Source of the DNA: Microbacterium sp. 1.5R
GTDB lineage: Bacteria; Actinomycetota; Actinomycetes; Actinomycetales; Microbacteriaceae
NCBI RefSeq assembly: GCF_007667425.1
Contig: NZ_VDRC01000002.1
Location: 645,072 to 709,071, forward strand
Direction: 5' to 3'
Length of the DNA: 64,000 nt
Shown: positions 52,916-60,831 of the stretch, piece by piece
How the letters are laid out: each line of letters starts with the position of its first letter
How positions within the stretch are numbered: position 1 is the first letter of the stretch
Position numbers and translations under genes: made by a program
Notes under the pieces: generated by a model
Databases searched by the model: none
What the model was told of the DNA's origin: nothing
Seen by the model: only the letters and a program-made list of their open reading frames with translations

Positions 52916-53715
52916 GCGACCGCTCCGACGAGTCGCAGCAGGGCGCCGAGGTCGTCGACGGCGTCGCCGGGGGAGCGCGGTGCGAAACCCGCGATGGTGG
53001 CGCCCGCCAGCGGAACGCGCGCGCGCAACGCACGGATCGCCGCACTGAGCGTGGCGGGCGCGACGCCGAACGGAGCCGCGTCCGAGACGCCGGACATGTC
53101 GGAGGGGTCGAGGACGTCGACGTCGATATGAACCCAGACCCGGCTCGCTCCGGTCGCGGACACGGCGTCCGCGAGTGCATCGACCTGAGTGAGATCGTCG
53201 ACGGAGAGACGGCGCAGTCCGTCGAGGACGGACACCTCCTCGTCGTCGAGGCTGCGCATCCCGACGGCGACGACGCGGTCGCGAGCGACGCCGGGTGCGA
53301 GAGCGAGCTGCGGTTCCCCTTCGCCGAGGACGGCGCGCAGCGCCATACCCGAGAATGCCCCTGACGGCGAGGTGTCGGGGGAGTGGAGGTCGGCGTGAGC
53401 GTCGCACCAGACGATCGCGAGGTCGTCGGTGCCGCCGGGGAGCGCGTCGAGGGCGGCCACCGTGACGCTGCAGTCGCCGCCGATCACGATCGTGTCGGCG
53501 GTCATGCTCTCGGCGACGAGCTCACGGGTGCGGCGCAGTGCGCTCAGACGGCGCACCCCTGTGCCGAGGGACTCGCCTGCCTCGACGGGGACGTCGAGCA
53601 CGGTCGTGGCCGCACGGGGAAGATCGCCGGCGATCGCTGAGGCGCCGTCGACGAGCAGCATCGCGCGAGCGGCGGGCGACCCCTGCCACTGCGGCACGAC
53701 GAGGAAACGCACCAT
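52912..53715 (-). CDS. Arginase/agmatinase-family protein
   Basis: Ureohydrolase-fold protein of 267 residues. Metal motifs are G-G-D-C-S-V-T, D-A-H-A-D-L-H and I-D-V-D-V-L-D-P. The first has Cys where arginase has His (G-G-D-H-S), a change found in formimidoylglutamase-like and uncharacterised branches. The fourth segment, G-F-A-P-R-S-P-G-D, differs from the usual E-x-x-x-x-D pattern. The activity is therefore uncertain: amidino hydrolysis is the family norm. It is coupled to the HEXXH gene. Confidence 0.85.
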   Translation of the reverse strand: MVRFLVVPQWQGSPAARAMLLVDGASAIAGDLPRAATTVLDVPVEAGESLGTGVRRLSALRRTRELVAESMTADTIVIGGDCSVTVAALDALPGGTDDLAIVWCDAHADLHSPDTSPSGAFSGMALRAVLGEGEPQLALAPGVARDRVVAVGMRSLDDEEVSVLDGLRRLSVDDLTQVDALADAVSATGASRVWVHIDVDVLDPSDMSGVSDAAPFGVAPATLSAAIRALRARVPLAGATIAGFAPRSPGDAVDDLGALLRLVGAVA

Positions 53716-53734
53716 GATTCTCTCCCGGGGAAGT

Positions 53735-53770
53735 GCGGATGCCCCGGACGCGGTCGTCCGGGGCATCCGC
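53735..53770 (-). terminator. Hairpin terminator of pspA
   Basis: Perfect 16-base inverted repeat (53735-53750 and 53755-53770) with a four-base loop, nine bases after the pspA stop. Confidence 0.85.
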
Positions 53771-53778
53771 GGGGTGTG

Positions 53779-54525
53779 TCAGGAGCCTTCGATGGCCTGG
53801 CGCGAGGCGGTGGAGCCGCCGGCCTTCAGCTCGGCGAGGCGGGCTTCCACCTCGGTGAGCTCTCCGAGGTCTTCGAGGCTCTCGAACTGGGCGTCGAGGC
53901 TCGAGGCGGCGAGCTCGGCCTTACCCTGGGCGAGTGCCTCCTGTCGGCGCACCTTGTCTTCGAAACGGCCCAGTTCGCTGGTCGGGTCGAGGACGTTGAT
54001 CGACGACACGGCGTCCTGCACCTTGGTCTGCGCCTCGGCCACCTTGGCGCGGGCCATGAGCTCGCTGCGCTTGTTCTTCAGCTCGACGAGCTTGTCCTTC
54101 ATGCCGTTCAGGCCGGACTTGAGCTTGTCGACGATCTCGGTCTGCGACGCGATCTGCGGCTCGGCTCCGGTGGCCTCCCGCTCGGCACTGATCTGACGCT
54201 GCAGTGCGATCTTCGCCAGGCTGTCGAACTTGTCGGCATCCGCGGCGTTGCCGCTCGTCCGCATCTCGTCGGCCTTGCGGCTGGCGGCGAGAGCCTTGTT
54301 GCCCCACTCCGTGGCGGCCTGCACGTCTTCCTCGTGGTCGCGCTCGAGGAGCCGCAGGTTGCCGATGGTCTCGGCGATGGCCGACTCAGCGTCCGCGATG
54401 CTGTTGGTGTAGTCGCGGACGAGCTGGTCGATCATCTTCTGCGGGTCCTCGGCGGAGTCGAGGAGCGAGTTGATGTTCGCGCGGACGAGGGTCGAGATAC
54501 GTCCGAAGATGGACTGCTTGGTCAT
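53779..54525 (-). CDS. pspA: PspA/IM30 membrane-stress protein
   Basis: Protein of 248 residues of the PspA/Vipp1 group. The N-terminal amphipathic segment (I-F-G-R-I-S-T-L-V-R-A-N-I-N-S-L-L-D) would bind the membrane. E-D-P-Q-K-M-I-D-Q is the family signature. The rest is a long coiled coil with K-A-D-E-M-R, and a final helix with L-A-E-L-K-A-G-G. PspA forms ESCRT-III-like assemblies that protect a damaged membrane. GAAAGGA precedes the ATG. It follows the TPM-protein gene on the same strand, 55 bases on, so both probably answer envelope stress. Confidence 0.93.
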   Translation of the reverse strand: MTKQSIFGRISTLVRANINSLLDSAEDPQKMIDQLVRDYTNSIADAESAIAETIGNLRLLERDHEEDVQAATEWGNKALAASRKADEMRTSGNAADADKFDSLAKIALQRQISAEREATGAEPQIASQTEIVDKLKSGLNGMKDKLVELKNKRSELMARAKVAEAQTKVQDAVSSINVLDPTSELGRFEDKVRRQEALAQGKAELAASSLDAQFESLEDLGELTEVEARLAELKAGGSTASRQAIEGS

Positions 54526-54580
54526 GCGTGTTCCTTTCAGAGGGTCGTCGTCGAAGTATGGGTGTCGTGGTGTGTGCGGT

Positions 54581-56611
54581 TCAGAAGCGTCGACCTCCCG
54601 AGCGGCCGCTGCGGCCACTGGATCGACCTCCGCCCCCGAAGCCCGAGCTGCGGAATCCTCCGCTGCCGCTCGAGCGCCAGCTGCTGCGACGGGAAGAGCC
54701 GCCGCCTCCGCCGCCGGAGAGAAGGCCCCCGATGATGCCGCCGAGGATGTCCCCGCCCAGTCCGGAGCCACCGCCCCCGCCGAAGACTCCGCCGCCACCC
54801 CAGCCGTCGTTCTCATAGCGCGAGGGGTTCATGGCGGCGACGTCGGCCTGGGCCGATGCTGTGGCCTGGCGCGCGAGATCGAGAGCGCGGCCCGCCTCGG
54901 TGAGCGCGGCGTCGGGATCCGACGAGCGGAGGTTCAGGGCCTGGGTGAGCGTGGACTCGGCCTGCGAGAGCCTGGTGCGCGCCGTCGACCCGACAGTGCC
55001 ACGGCGGGTCTCGATGTACTCCCGCGCCGCGCGGATCTCGGCATCGGCCTGCGCCAGGGTCTGCTCCATCATCTGCTGCACGCGGCGCGCGCGCTCCACG
55101 GCCTGCGTTCCCTGGGCGATCGCTGCGTCGATCTGCGCGTTGGCGGCGGTGAGCGCTTCGAGCGTCCGCTGCGGGTTCCGGGCGGTGCCGGAGCTGCTCG
55201 CCTGCGCCTGCTGCAGCTGCTGGGCGGTGGCGGCCGCGACTCCGGCGAGCGTACCGCCGGAGTCCGGCAGCTGCTGCGCTGCGGCGATGTCGCTCTGCAG
55301 TTCGGCCATGAGCGTCTGGGCCTGGGATTCGATGCGGCCGAGGTCGGCTCCGAGGGCCGAGATCGCCTGGATCAACTGCGTCGCCTGGGCGACCGACTGC
55401 TCAGCGGTGCGGATCGCGAACGCCGCTTCTCCGGTGCGGCCTTCGGCGATCGCCTGTGCGGCGGCGGCGATCGACCGGTCGGCGAGTGCCGCGCGCTCAG
55501 CCGCCTGGGCGGGGTTGTCGGTCACCGTGCTGAGGGCCTGCTGATCGTAGGTCGCGGCGAGGCCCGCAAGTGCGGCTCCAGCGCCCGCCAGCACCGAGGC
55601 GAGCGAAGCCCGCTCGCCTCGTACGCGATCGAGCTCCCGCGGAGCGTTCTGCTCCAGTTCGCGCAGTGCGTCGAAGGCCTCGGTGTTGTCTTCCAGCACG
55701 TCGTCGATCTCGTCGCAGAGCTGGATGATGCGGATGTGCCAGGCGCGACGGTCGTGGATCGTGTCCTCGATCTCGTCGTCGAGCTTCTGCTTGAGGTCGA
55801 ACGCCTCCGACATCTTGGCCTTCGCCGTCTCGACGGCTCCGCTGAATTCGGCCGTCGCCGCCTCACCGAACTGGGCCACGGCGAAGCCGAGCTCCTCGCG
55901 ACTGGAGGTGATCGCGTCGTCGGCCTGCACGAGCGCCGCGCCGGCCTGCGTCTGCACCTGCTCGTCGGTGAGAGTCGAGAACGGGTCGTTCGGATCAGGC
56001 TTCTCGGGCATCGCCCCTCTGGCGCGGATCGCTGCGTTGCGACGCGAGCGACGGACGAGCGCGATAACGAGCCAGACGAGAAGCGCCAGGACGACGATGC
56101 CGACGACGATGAGCGTCGCTCGCAGTGCCCCTGCGCCGCCGTCGCCCTGGATCTCGTCGGCGGCGGTGATGATGGCGCCGCTCCAGTCGTTGTCTCGGAG
56201 CTGCGGCTGGATCTTGGCCTCGATGTCGTCGAGGCGTGCGTCGCTGAGGGATCCGCCGTCCGCGGGCTGGGAGATGTAGTACGAGCGCCCCTCCACGGCG
56301 ATGGCCAGGAGGTACTGCTCGGTGCCGATGTTGTTCGCGTCGGCGACGGCATCCGCCCATTCCGCGCTGTCTTCCGGTGACGTGAACTCATCGACGAAGA
56401 CGACGAACAGCTCGACCGGCGAATTCTGCTCGAGTTCGACCAGTCTGTCCTCGACCTGCTGCTTCCGACTCGAATCGAGGACGCCGGCGACGTCGGTCAC
56501 GTATCCGGCGTCGAGCCGCACGGGATCCGTGGCGAAGGCCACCGGTGCGCTCAGGACGACGAGCGCCGAGGTCAGAGCGGCGGCAGCCAGCGCGAGAAAC
56601 CGTTTCTTCAT
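54581..56611 (-). CDS. TPM-domain membrane protein with long coiled-coil and Gly-rich tail
   Basis: Protein of 676 residues. A signal peptide (1-27, with A-F-A-T cleavage region) leads into the TPM domain (about 30-155: V-T-D-V-A-G-V-L-D, E-L-F-V-V-F-V-D, Y-L-L-A-I-A-V-E-G). A membrane span at about 162-183 comes next, then a cytosolic coiled coil to about 590 and an S/G-rich tail with R-S-S-G-R-S-G-R-S-G-G-R-R-F. The cytosolic half is paralogous to the soluble protein at 6581-7915. TPM proteins (YgcG, TLP18.3) are linked to membrane or photosystem maintenance. GGAGGG precedes the ATG. Confidence 0.9.
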   Translation of the reverse strand: MKKRFLALAAAALTSALVVLSAPVAFATDPVRLDAGYVTDVAGVLDSSRKQQVEDRLVELEQNSPVELFVVFVDEFTSPEDSAEWADAVADANNIGTEQYLLAIAVEGRSYYISQPADGGSLSDARLDDIEAKIQPQLRDNDWSGAIITAADEIQGDGGAGALRATLIVVGIVVLALLVWLVIALVRRSRRNAAIRARGAMPEKPDPNDPFSTLTDEQVQTQAGAALVQADDAITSSREELGFAVAQFGEAATAEFSGAVETAKAKMSEAFDLKQKLDDEIEDTIHDRRAWHIRIIQLCDEIDDVLEDNTEAFDALRELEQNAPRELDRVRGERASLASVLAGAGAALAGLAATYDQQALSTVTDNPAQAAERAALADRSIAAAAQAIAEGRTGEAAFAIRTAEQSVAQATQLIQAISALGADLGRIESQAQTLMAELQSDIAAAQQLPDSGGTLAGVAAATAQQLQQAQASSSGTARNPQRTLEALTAANAQIDAAIAQGTQAVERARRVQQMMEQTLAQADAEIRAAREYIETRRGTVGSTARTRLSQAESTLTQALNLRSSDPDAALTEAGRALDLARQATASAQADVAAMNPSRYENDGWGGGGVFGGGGGSGLGGDILGGIIGGLLSGGGGGGSSRRSSWRSSGSGGFRSSGFGGGGRSSGRSGRSGGRRF

Positions 56612-56720
56612 CGTGTTCCCTCCGACTGGCAGCCGAGCCCCATGGCACGAGTCTATGCACTGAGTCCGACACGCGACAGCATCCGACGGCGGATGAGCGT
56701 TCGCCCTCAGCGGAGACACA

Positions 56721-56726
56721 TACGCT
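56721..56726 (+). promoter_or_regulatory. -10 box TACGCT of the DUF3097 gene, leaderless type
   Basis: TACGCT, seven bases, then the ATG at 56734. Confidence 0.5.
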
Positions 56727-56733
56727 GGAGGGC

Positions 56734-57573
56734 ATGGACGACAGGTACGGATCCGACGTGCTCGCGGCGGGGTGGCGAGACCGGGGCAAGAAGCCCGTTC
56801 CCGACGTCGCTGCGGAGATCGACCTCGTGGTCGAGGTCGCGTCCGACGGCTTCTGCGGTGCCGTGACGCGCGTGCAGGGCGGGAACGTCGAGCTCGAGGA
56901 CCGGGTGGGGCGCAAGCGACTCTTCCCGCTCGGCGGCGGCTTCCTCATCGACGGCGGGGCGGTGCGGCTGACCCCGCCGGCGGCGACGCAGCAGAGCGCG
57001 AAGCGCACGGCATCCGGATCCTTCGCGGTCGCCGACCAGCGGGCGCGGATCGCGCTCCCCAGCCGCATCCTCGTCGAGGGGCGTCATGACGCGGAGCTCG
57101 TCGAGAAGGTGTGGGGCGCCGACCTCCGGGTCGAGGGCGTCGTGGTCGAGTATCTGCAGGGGGTCGACCTGCTCGACGAGCTGCTCGCCGAGGAGCCGCC
57201 GAGCGCCGACCGGCGGTACGGCGTGCTCGTCGACCATCTCGTGCGCGGATCCAAGGAGTCGCGGATCGCGGATGCCGTCGCCCGCGGCCCGCACGGACGG
57301 CACGTGAAGATCGTCGGGCACCCGTTCGTGGACGTCTGGCAGTGCGTGACACCGCGTGCCCTGGGGATCAGAGCGTGGCCGGAGATCCCCCGGGGGATCG
57401 ACTGGAAGACCGGGATCTGCCGCGCCTTCGGCTGGCCGCACGAGACGCAGGCCGACACGGCGCGGGCATGGCAGCACATACTGTCGAAGGTGCACTCGTA
57501 TCGCGATCTCGAACCGGCGCTCCTCGGCCGCGTCGAGGAGCTCATCGACTTCGTGACCGCTCCGGCATCCTGA
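56734..57573 (+). CDS. DUF3097-family protein
   Basis: Protein of 279 residues conserved across actinobacteria. An N-terminal beta-rich part (about 1-75) with V-G-R-K-R-L-F-P-L-G-G-G-F is followed by R-I-L-V-E-G-R-H-D-A-E-L (E115, D119) and L-V-D-H-L-V-R-G-S-K-E-S-R (D167). The E-G-x-x-D and D-x-L pattern with this spacing resembles a TOPRIM fold, as in M5 ribonucleases and primases. That reading is mine and unproven. The end has W-P-H-E-T-Q and a helical region. It stands 41 bases before trmB, which has its own promoter box. Confidence 0.83.
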   Translation: MDDRYGSDVLAAGWRDRGKKPVPDVAAEIDLVVEVASDGFCGAVTRVQGGNVELEDRVGRKRLFPLGGGFLIDGGAVRLTPPAATQQSAKRTASGSFAVADQRARIALPSRILVEGRHDAELVEKVWGADLRVEGVVVEYLQGVDLLDELLAEEPPSADRRYGVLVDHLVRGSKESRIADAVARGPHGRHVKIVGHPFVDVWQCVTPRALGIRAWPEIPRGIDWKTGICRAFGWPHETQADTARAWQHILSKVHSYRDLEPALLGRVEELIDFVTAPAS

Positions 57574-57602
57574 CGCGCGTCGGCGGGGTCCGGGCCGCCG
57601 AC

Positions 57603-57608
57603 TACCCT
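57603..57608 (+). promoter_or_regulatory. -10 box TACCCT of trmB, leaderless type
   Basis: TACCCT, six bases, then the ATG at 57615. Confidence 0.55.
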
Positions 57609-57614
57609 GGACTC

Positions 57615-58343
57615 ATGCCCGAACCCCGCACCTTCCGTGATGAACCGGTGTCTTTCGTACGCCGAAGCGGACGGATGTCCGACGCGCAGGAGCGCGCCTT
57701 CGAGGAGCTCGGTCCGCACTACCTGCTCGACGTCCCGCGCGACGTCGCATGGACCTCGGTGCACCCGGAGGCGCGCCTCGACCCGACGGTCGAGTACGGG
57801 CGCGAGGCCGACCTGTACGTCGAGATCGGCTCCGGACAAGGCCACGCGATCGTCGCTGCCGCCGCCTCGCGCCCTGACGACGACTTCCTCGCGGTCGAGG
57901 TGTTCCGCGCAGGACTCGCTCGCACCATGCTCGACGCCGACCGTGAGGGCGCCAGGAACCTGCGAGTCGTCGAGGCCAACGCGCCCGAGGTGCTCGCGTC
58001 GTACCTGCCCGAGGGGGCCGCCGCCGAGGTGTGGGTGTTCTTCTCGGACCCGTGGCACAAGAAGAAGCACACCAAGCGCCGCCTGATCCGACCGGGCTTC
58101 GGCGCCACGGCCGCGCGGGCCCTCCGCGACGGAGGTCTGCTGCGGCTCGCGACCGACTGGGAGGACTACGCGCTGCAGATGCGCGAGGTCCTCGACGCCG
58201 AGCCCGACTTCGAGCGCGCATTCGAGGGGGAGTGGGCGGAGCGCTTCGACGGCCGCGCCATGACCGCCTTCGAGCGCAAGGGCATCGCGAAGGGCCGAGA
58301 CATCCGCGACCTCGCCTATCGTCGCAAGCCCCGCGGCGCGTGA
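57615..58343 (+). CDS. trmB: tRNA (guanine-N7-)-methyltransferase
   Basis: SAM-dependent enzyme of 242 residues that methylates G46 in the tRNA variable loop. V-E-I-G-S-G-Q-G-H binds SAM, V-E-V-F-R-A-G-L continues the Rossmann part, and F-S-D-P-W-H-K-K-K-H-x-K-R-R is the TrmB catalytic and tRNA-binding signature. T-D-W-E-D-Y-A and T-A-F-E-R-K-G also match the family. The stop overlaps the GTG of the CPBP-like gene. Confidence 0.96.
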   Translation: MPEPRTFRDEPVSFVRRSGRMSDAQERAFEELGPHYLLDVPRDVAWTSVHPEARLDPTVEYGREADLYVEIGSGQGHAIVAAAASRPDDDFLAVEVFRAGLARTMLDADREGARNLRVVEANAPEVLASYLPEGAAAEVWVFFSDPWHKKKHTKRRLIRPGFGATAARALRDGGLLRLATDWEDYALQMREVLDAEPDFERAFEGEWAERFDGRAMTAFERKGIAKGRDIRDLAYRRKPRGA

Positions 58344-59233
58344 CCACGGTGAGGAGCGAGGCGACCGTGTGGCCGGGCATCGCACCCGCGGTGCTCGTCT
58401 GCCTCGCAGCTCCGGCCTTCTTCGTGCTCGAGACGCCGTGGCTCGGATGGCTGCTCCTCGCCCTCGGCATCCTCTCCGCGTGGCTCCTGGAGCGCAGACG
58501 CCCCGGAGCAGCCGACCAGGTCGTCAGCGCGGGGTCGCGGCGCGACACCGCGCGCGTCGTCGGGGTCAGCCGTGAGCCGTCGCTCACCCGCGACCTCTCG
58601 CTCATCGCGCTCGGGATGCTGATCGTCAGCGTCATCCCGCTCGCCGCCGAACTCGACAACCTCGCGATGCTGCGCTTCACGCTCGCTCTGGGCGGCGCGG
58701 TGGCGGTGCCCTATCTCGTGTCGCGCTTCGTGTTCCGCGATCGCGCGATCAGCTTCCCGTGGCGTTCGGGCAGACGCTGGGGCCGACTGCAGTGGGGCTG
58801 GCTCGTGGCGGTGCTCGTGCTCGGCTGGCTGATCCTGCCGTTCTACTTCATCACGAGCGGCGTCTACCAGAACTGGCCCGTCGTCGACACTCCCGACCTC
58901 ATCGCCCGGCTGTTCGTCGGGGTCGGCGCGGTCGGCATCTGGGACGAGCTGTTCTTCATCTGCACGGTCTTCGCGCTGCTGCGCCGGCACTTCCCCGATG
59001 CGCTCGCGAACGTCCTGCAGATGATCGTGTTCGTGTCGTTCCTGTGGGAGCTCGGCTACCGTGCCTGGGGTCCCGTGCTCACGATCCCGTTCGCGCTGCT
59101 GCAGGGGTTCATCTTCCTGCGTACGCACTCGCTCGCCTATGTGGTCACGGTGCACCTGCTGTTCGACGCGGTCGTCTTCGGCGTCCTCGTGCACGCGCAC
59201 AACCCCGGTCTGCTGCCGATCTTCCTCGTCTAG
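58340..59233 (+). CDS. CPBP-like membrane protein (Abi/CAAX protease family)
   Basis: Membrane protein of 297 residues with about eight spans. The CPBP region is C-terminal: D202-E203-L-F-F takes the place of the usual EExxxR motif 1, W-E237 lies in the next span, and H263 and H272 with D276 (V-H-L-L-F-D-A) match motifs 3 and 4. The change of the first Glu to Asp and the absence of an Arg four residues later may weaken or alter catalysis. Relatives are prenyl-protease-like enzymes or bacteriocin-immunity proteins. It starts at a GTG overlapping the trmB stop (GTGA). Confidence 0.75.
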   Translation: MTTVRSEATVWPGIAPAVLVCLAAPAFFVLETPWLGWLLLALGILSAWLLERRRPGAADQVVSAGSRRDTARVVGVSREPSLTRDLSLIALGMLIVSVIPLAAELDNLAMLRFTLALGGAVAVPYLVSRFVFRDRAISFPWRSGRRWGRLQWGWLVAVLVLGWLILPFYFITSGVYQNWPVVDTPDLIARLFVGVGAVGIWDELFFICTVFALLRRHFPDALANVLQMIVFVSFLWELGYRAWGPVLTIPFALLQGFIFLRTHSLAYVVTVHLLFDAVVFGVLVHAHNPGLLPIFLV

Positions 59234-59248
59234 CACGAGCCCGCTCGG

Positions 59249-59254
59249 TACGAT
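59249..59254 (+). promoter_or_regulatory. -10 box TACGAT of the DUF1304 gene, leaderless type
   Basis: TACGAT, six bases, then the ATG at 59261. Confidence 0.55.
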
Positions 59255-59260
59255 CGAGTC

Positions 59261-59653
59261 ATGCTCATCGTCGGTCTCGTCCTGGCAGCCGCTGCCGCCG
59301 CCTTCCACGTCTTCATCTTCGCGCTCGAGTCGCTGAAGTGGACGGAGCCCGAGACCCGCAAGATCTTCGGCGTGCCGAGCGAGGCGGACGCGGTCACCAT
59401 GAAGGCGCTGGCCTTCAACCAGGGGTTCTACAACCTCTTCCTCGCCCTGATGACGCTGCTCGGCATCGGACTCGTGATCGTGGGTGCGCCGACCGTGGGC
59501 CTCACCCTCGTGTTCGCGGGCACCGGGATGATGGTCGCCGCCGCGCTGGTGCTCGTGCTGTCGGATCGCAGCAAGGCGCGTGCCGCGGCCATGCAGGGGA
59601 CGCTCCCGCTGCTCGCGGTGCTCGCGACGGCCATCGCCGTCGCGATCGGCTGA
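59261..59653 (+). CDS. DUF1304-family small membrane protein
   Basis: Protein of 130 residues with four membrane spans (about 3-24, 53-73, 78-99 and 110-129). H-V-F-I-F-A-L-E-S-L-K-W in span 1 and A-F-N-Q-G-F-Y-N-L-F-L-A in span 2 are the DUF1304 signatures. The function is unknown; the polar His, Glu, Asn and Gln within the spans suggest ligand or ion contacts. A weak inverted repeat at 59668-59684 may terminate it. Confidence 0.87.
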   Translation: MLIVGLVLAAAAAAFHVFIFALESLKWTEPETRKIFGVPSEADAVTMKALAFNQGFYNLFLALMTLLGIGLVIVGAPTVGLTLVFAGTGMMVAAALVLVLSDRSKARAAAMQGTLPLLAVLATAIAVAIG

Positions 59654-59717
59654 CACCCGGGGCGCGGATCCCCGCAAGGGGGATGACATCGCGGCAGCCC
59701 ACCGCCACACTCGTTCC

Positions 59718-60794
59718 ATGGCCGACTGGGTGCTGCACGTGGACATGGACCAGTTCATCGCCGCCGTCGAGGTGCTGCGGCGTCCCGAACTCGCGGGTGT
59801 CCCTGTGATCGTGGGCGGGCGCGGCGACCCGACCGAGAGGGCCGTGGTGTCGACCGCGTCGTACGAGGCCAGGGCATTCGGCATCGGGTCGGGGATGCCA
59901 TTGAAGATCGCTGCGCGCAAGGCGCCGGAAGACGCCGTCTTCCTGCCCGTCGACCATGAGGCCTACGAATCGGCCTCGACGCAGGTGATGGAGACGCTGC
60001 GCGCGCTCCCCGGCGTCGTTCTCGAGGTCATCGAATGGGACGAGTGCTTCCTCGGCGTCTCGACGGACGACCCCGATCTGGTCGCACGCGCCGCGCAGAC
60101 GGCAGTGCTCGAGGCCACGGAGTTGCACTGCTCGGTCGGGATCGGCGACAACAAGGTGCGGGCCAAGATCGCCACCGAGTTCGGCAAGCCACGCGGTGTC
60201 TTCCGCCTGACCGAGGCGAACTGGTTCGAGGTGATGGGGGAGCGCTCGACGCGCGAGCTCTGGGGCGTCGGGCCCAAGGTGCAGAAGAGGCTGGCCGCGC
60301 ACGGCATCGACACGGTCCGAGACCTGGCCGACGCGGACGAGTCCGAGCTGATCGCGGAATTCGGGCCGCGGATGGGCGTCTGGTACCACGGGCTCGGAGC
60401 GGGGATCGGACCGGCCGTGGTCGACGACACGCCGTGGGTGGCGCGCAGCCACAGCCGGGAGAGCACCTTCCAGCAGAACCTCACGACGCCGGCGGAGGTC
60501 GAGGCTGCACTCATCGAACTCGCGACGCAGGCGTTCGACGACTGCGCTGCAGAGGGACGCCCGGTGATCCGCGTTCACCTCAAGGTCCGCTACGCCCCGT
60601 TCGAGACCAAGACCTTCGGCCGCAAACTTGCGGCTCCGACGGTGCGACGTGAGGACGTCGTCGATGCCGCCCGCGTGCTGGGTGCCACGCTCGACGCCGG
60701 CCGGGAGGTGCGTCTGCTCGGAGTGCGCGCGGAGATGGCGATGCCCGAGCGAGGTGACGCAGTGGAGCGGACGCCCGTGCGCGGTCGGATCTGA
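59718..60794 (+). CDS. dinB: Y-family DNA polymerase IV, DinB2-like
   Basis: Translesion polymerase of 358 residues. The palm has D9-M-D11-Q-F and W107-D108-E109-C-F. The W-D-E form replaces the usual S-[IV]-D-E but keeps both metal ligands. S-x-x-Y-E-A-R-A-F-G-I-G is the fingers signature. The residue after Q-F is I14, at the place of the aromatic steric gate (F13 in E. coli Pol IV); mycobacterial DinB2 has Leu there and uses ribonucleotides. A little-finger domain ends the chain, with no clear beta-clamp motif. CACACT six bases before the ATG is an imperfect leaderless box. No LexA box was found. Confidence 0.92.
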   Translation: MADWVLHVDMDQFIAAVEVLRRPELAGVPVIVGGRGDPTERAVVSTASYEARAFGIGSGMPLKIAARKAPEDAVFLPVDHEAYESASTQVMETLRALPGVVLEVIEWDECFLGVSTDDPDLVARAAQTAVLEATELHCSVGIGDNKVRAKIATEFGKPRGVFRLTEANWFEVMGERSTRELWGVGPKVQKRLAAHGIDTVRDLADADESELIAEFGPRMGVWYHGLGAGIGPAVVDDTPWVARSHSRESTFQQNLTTPAEVEAALIELATQAFDDCAAEGRPVIRVHLKVRYAPFETKTFGRKLAAPTVRREDVVDAARVLGATLDAGREVRLLGVRAEMAMPERGDAVERTPVRGRI

Positions 60795-60795
60795 G

Positions 60796-60825
60796 TCGGG
60801 GGTCCCTGGCCGGCGGGACCCCCGA
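60796..60825. terminator. Bidirectional hairpin terminator
   Basis: Perfect 11-base inverted repeat (60796-60806 and 60815-60825) with an eight-base loop, between convergent dinB and the MDR gene. Confidence 0.75.
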
Positions 60826-60831
60826 TTCAGG

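Noticed and set aside
59640..59717. LexA box or SOS promoter before dinB
   Set aside because: No TCGAAC/GTTCGA-type palindrome is present; only an imperfect leaderless -10 and a weak hairpin are seen.
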